Below are positions 63,963 to 64,000 of a stretch of 64,000 nt of DNA, piece after piece. Source of the stretch: Massilia yuzhufengensis. GTDB taxonomy: Bacteria > Pseudomonadota > Gammaproteobacteria > Burkholderiales > Burkholderiaceae_D. The stretch spans positions 124,001 to 188,000 of the forward strand of contig NZ_FOLD01000002.1 of the NCBI RefSeq assembly GCF_900112225.1. The letters run 5' to 3'. Below the pieces are notes generated by a model. It was not told the origin of the DNA. It searched no databases and saw only the letters and a program-made list of their open reading frames with translations. A program made the position numbers and the translations under genes. The number at the start of each line of letters is the position of its first letter. Positions within the stretch are counted from its first letter, which is position 1.

Positions 63963-64000
63963 AGGGCAAGGCGCGCCAGCGGCGCCTCGATCTCGAGGTC
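63959..64000 (-). CDS. C-terminal end of a gene leaving the window
   Basis: On the minus strand the last bases read D-L-E-I-E-A-P-L-A-R-L-A-L-stop, an open frame entering from the right edge. It would be convergent with the hydrolase, the two stop codons overlapping. Only 13 residues are visible, so this is a guess from codon use and position. Confidence 0.35.
   Translation of the reverse strand, partial: DLEIEAPLARLAL

Overview
The window looks like a chromosomal segment from a high-GC betaproteobacterium of the Oxalobacteraceae, most like Massilia or a close relative. This rests on the gene orders carA-carB-greA, radA-alr-lplT and pstSCAB-phoU-phoB-phoR, the GC-biased codon use, and the many c-di-GMP and hybrid two-component proteins. 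I saw no rRNA, tRNA, CRISPR array, insertion sequence or prophage. Coding density is high and most genes sit in tight minus-strand operons.

Layout. 1-5.4 kb: carA-carB-greA and the start of a DUF4149 membrane protein, with a structured carA promoter. 5.4-9.3 kb: a DUF336 protein, a patatin-like lipoprotein and two tandem paralogous membrane proteins of unknown role. 9.4-16.0 kb: a complete phosphate regulon (pstS-pstC-pstA-pstB-phoU-phoB-phoR) behind a clear Pho box. 16.2-24.3 kb: PilZ protein, radA, alr, lplT, a DUF1853 protein, a family-4-like uracil-DNA glycosylase with an altered motif, rimI, tsaB and a thioredoxin-like protein. 24.3-35 kb: an orphan molybdopterin oxidoreductase subunit, a PAS-GGDEF-EAL protein, DUF1993, DUF1289 and DUF1415 proteins, an MltD-like transglycosylase and an RhlE-type RNA helicase. 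35.0-37.1 kb: an ECF41-type sigma factor, its carboxymuconolactone-decarboxylase partner with a textbook ECF41 promoter, and a wrecked WrbA-like flavodoxin.

37.2-48.3 kb is the most coherent accessory region. It holds a SenB-like selenosugar synthase overlapping selD, EgtB and EgtD homologues for the ergothioneine/selenoneine scaffold, and a PhnCDE-like ABC operon of the type proposed to import selenate, with an extra LolD-like ATPase at its end. Read together these could take up selenium oxyanion, make selenophosphate, then selenosugar, and join it to hercynine to give selenoneine. Whether the single EgtB here makes ergothioneine, selenoneine or both is open.

48.4-64 kb: a small HTH protein, a Lys/Ala-rich protein, a periplasmic-binding-protein / hybrid kinase / HD-GYP signalling operon, a short Ppx/GppA homologue, a GGDEF protein with a ruined active site, a spermidine-synthase-like protein, a CHASE-PAS-GGDEF-EAL protein, several small proteins and an alpha/beta hydrolase.

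Four copies of a GTAGGGTGG palindromic repeat lie between convergent genes. In every case the TAG inside the repeat serves as the stop codon of the minus-strand neighbour.
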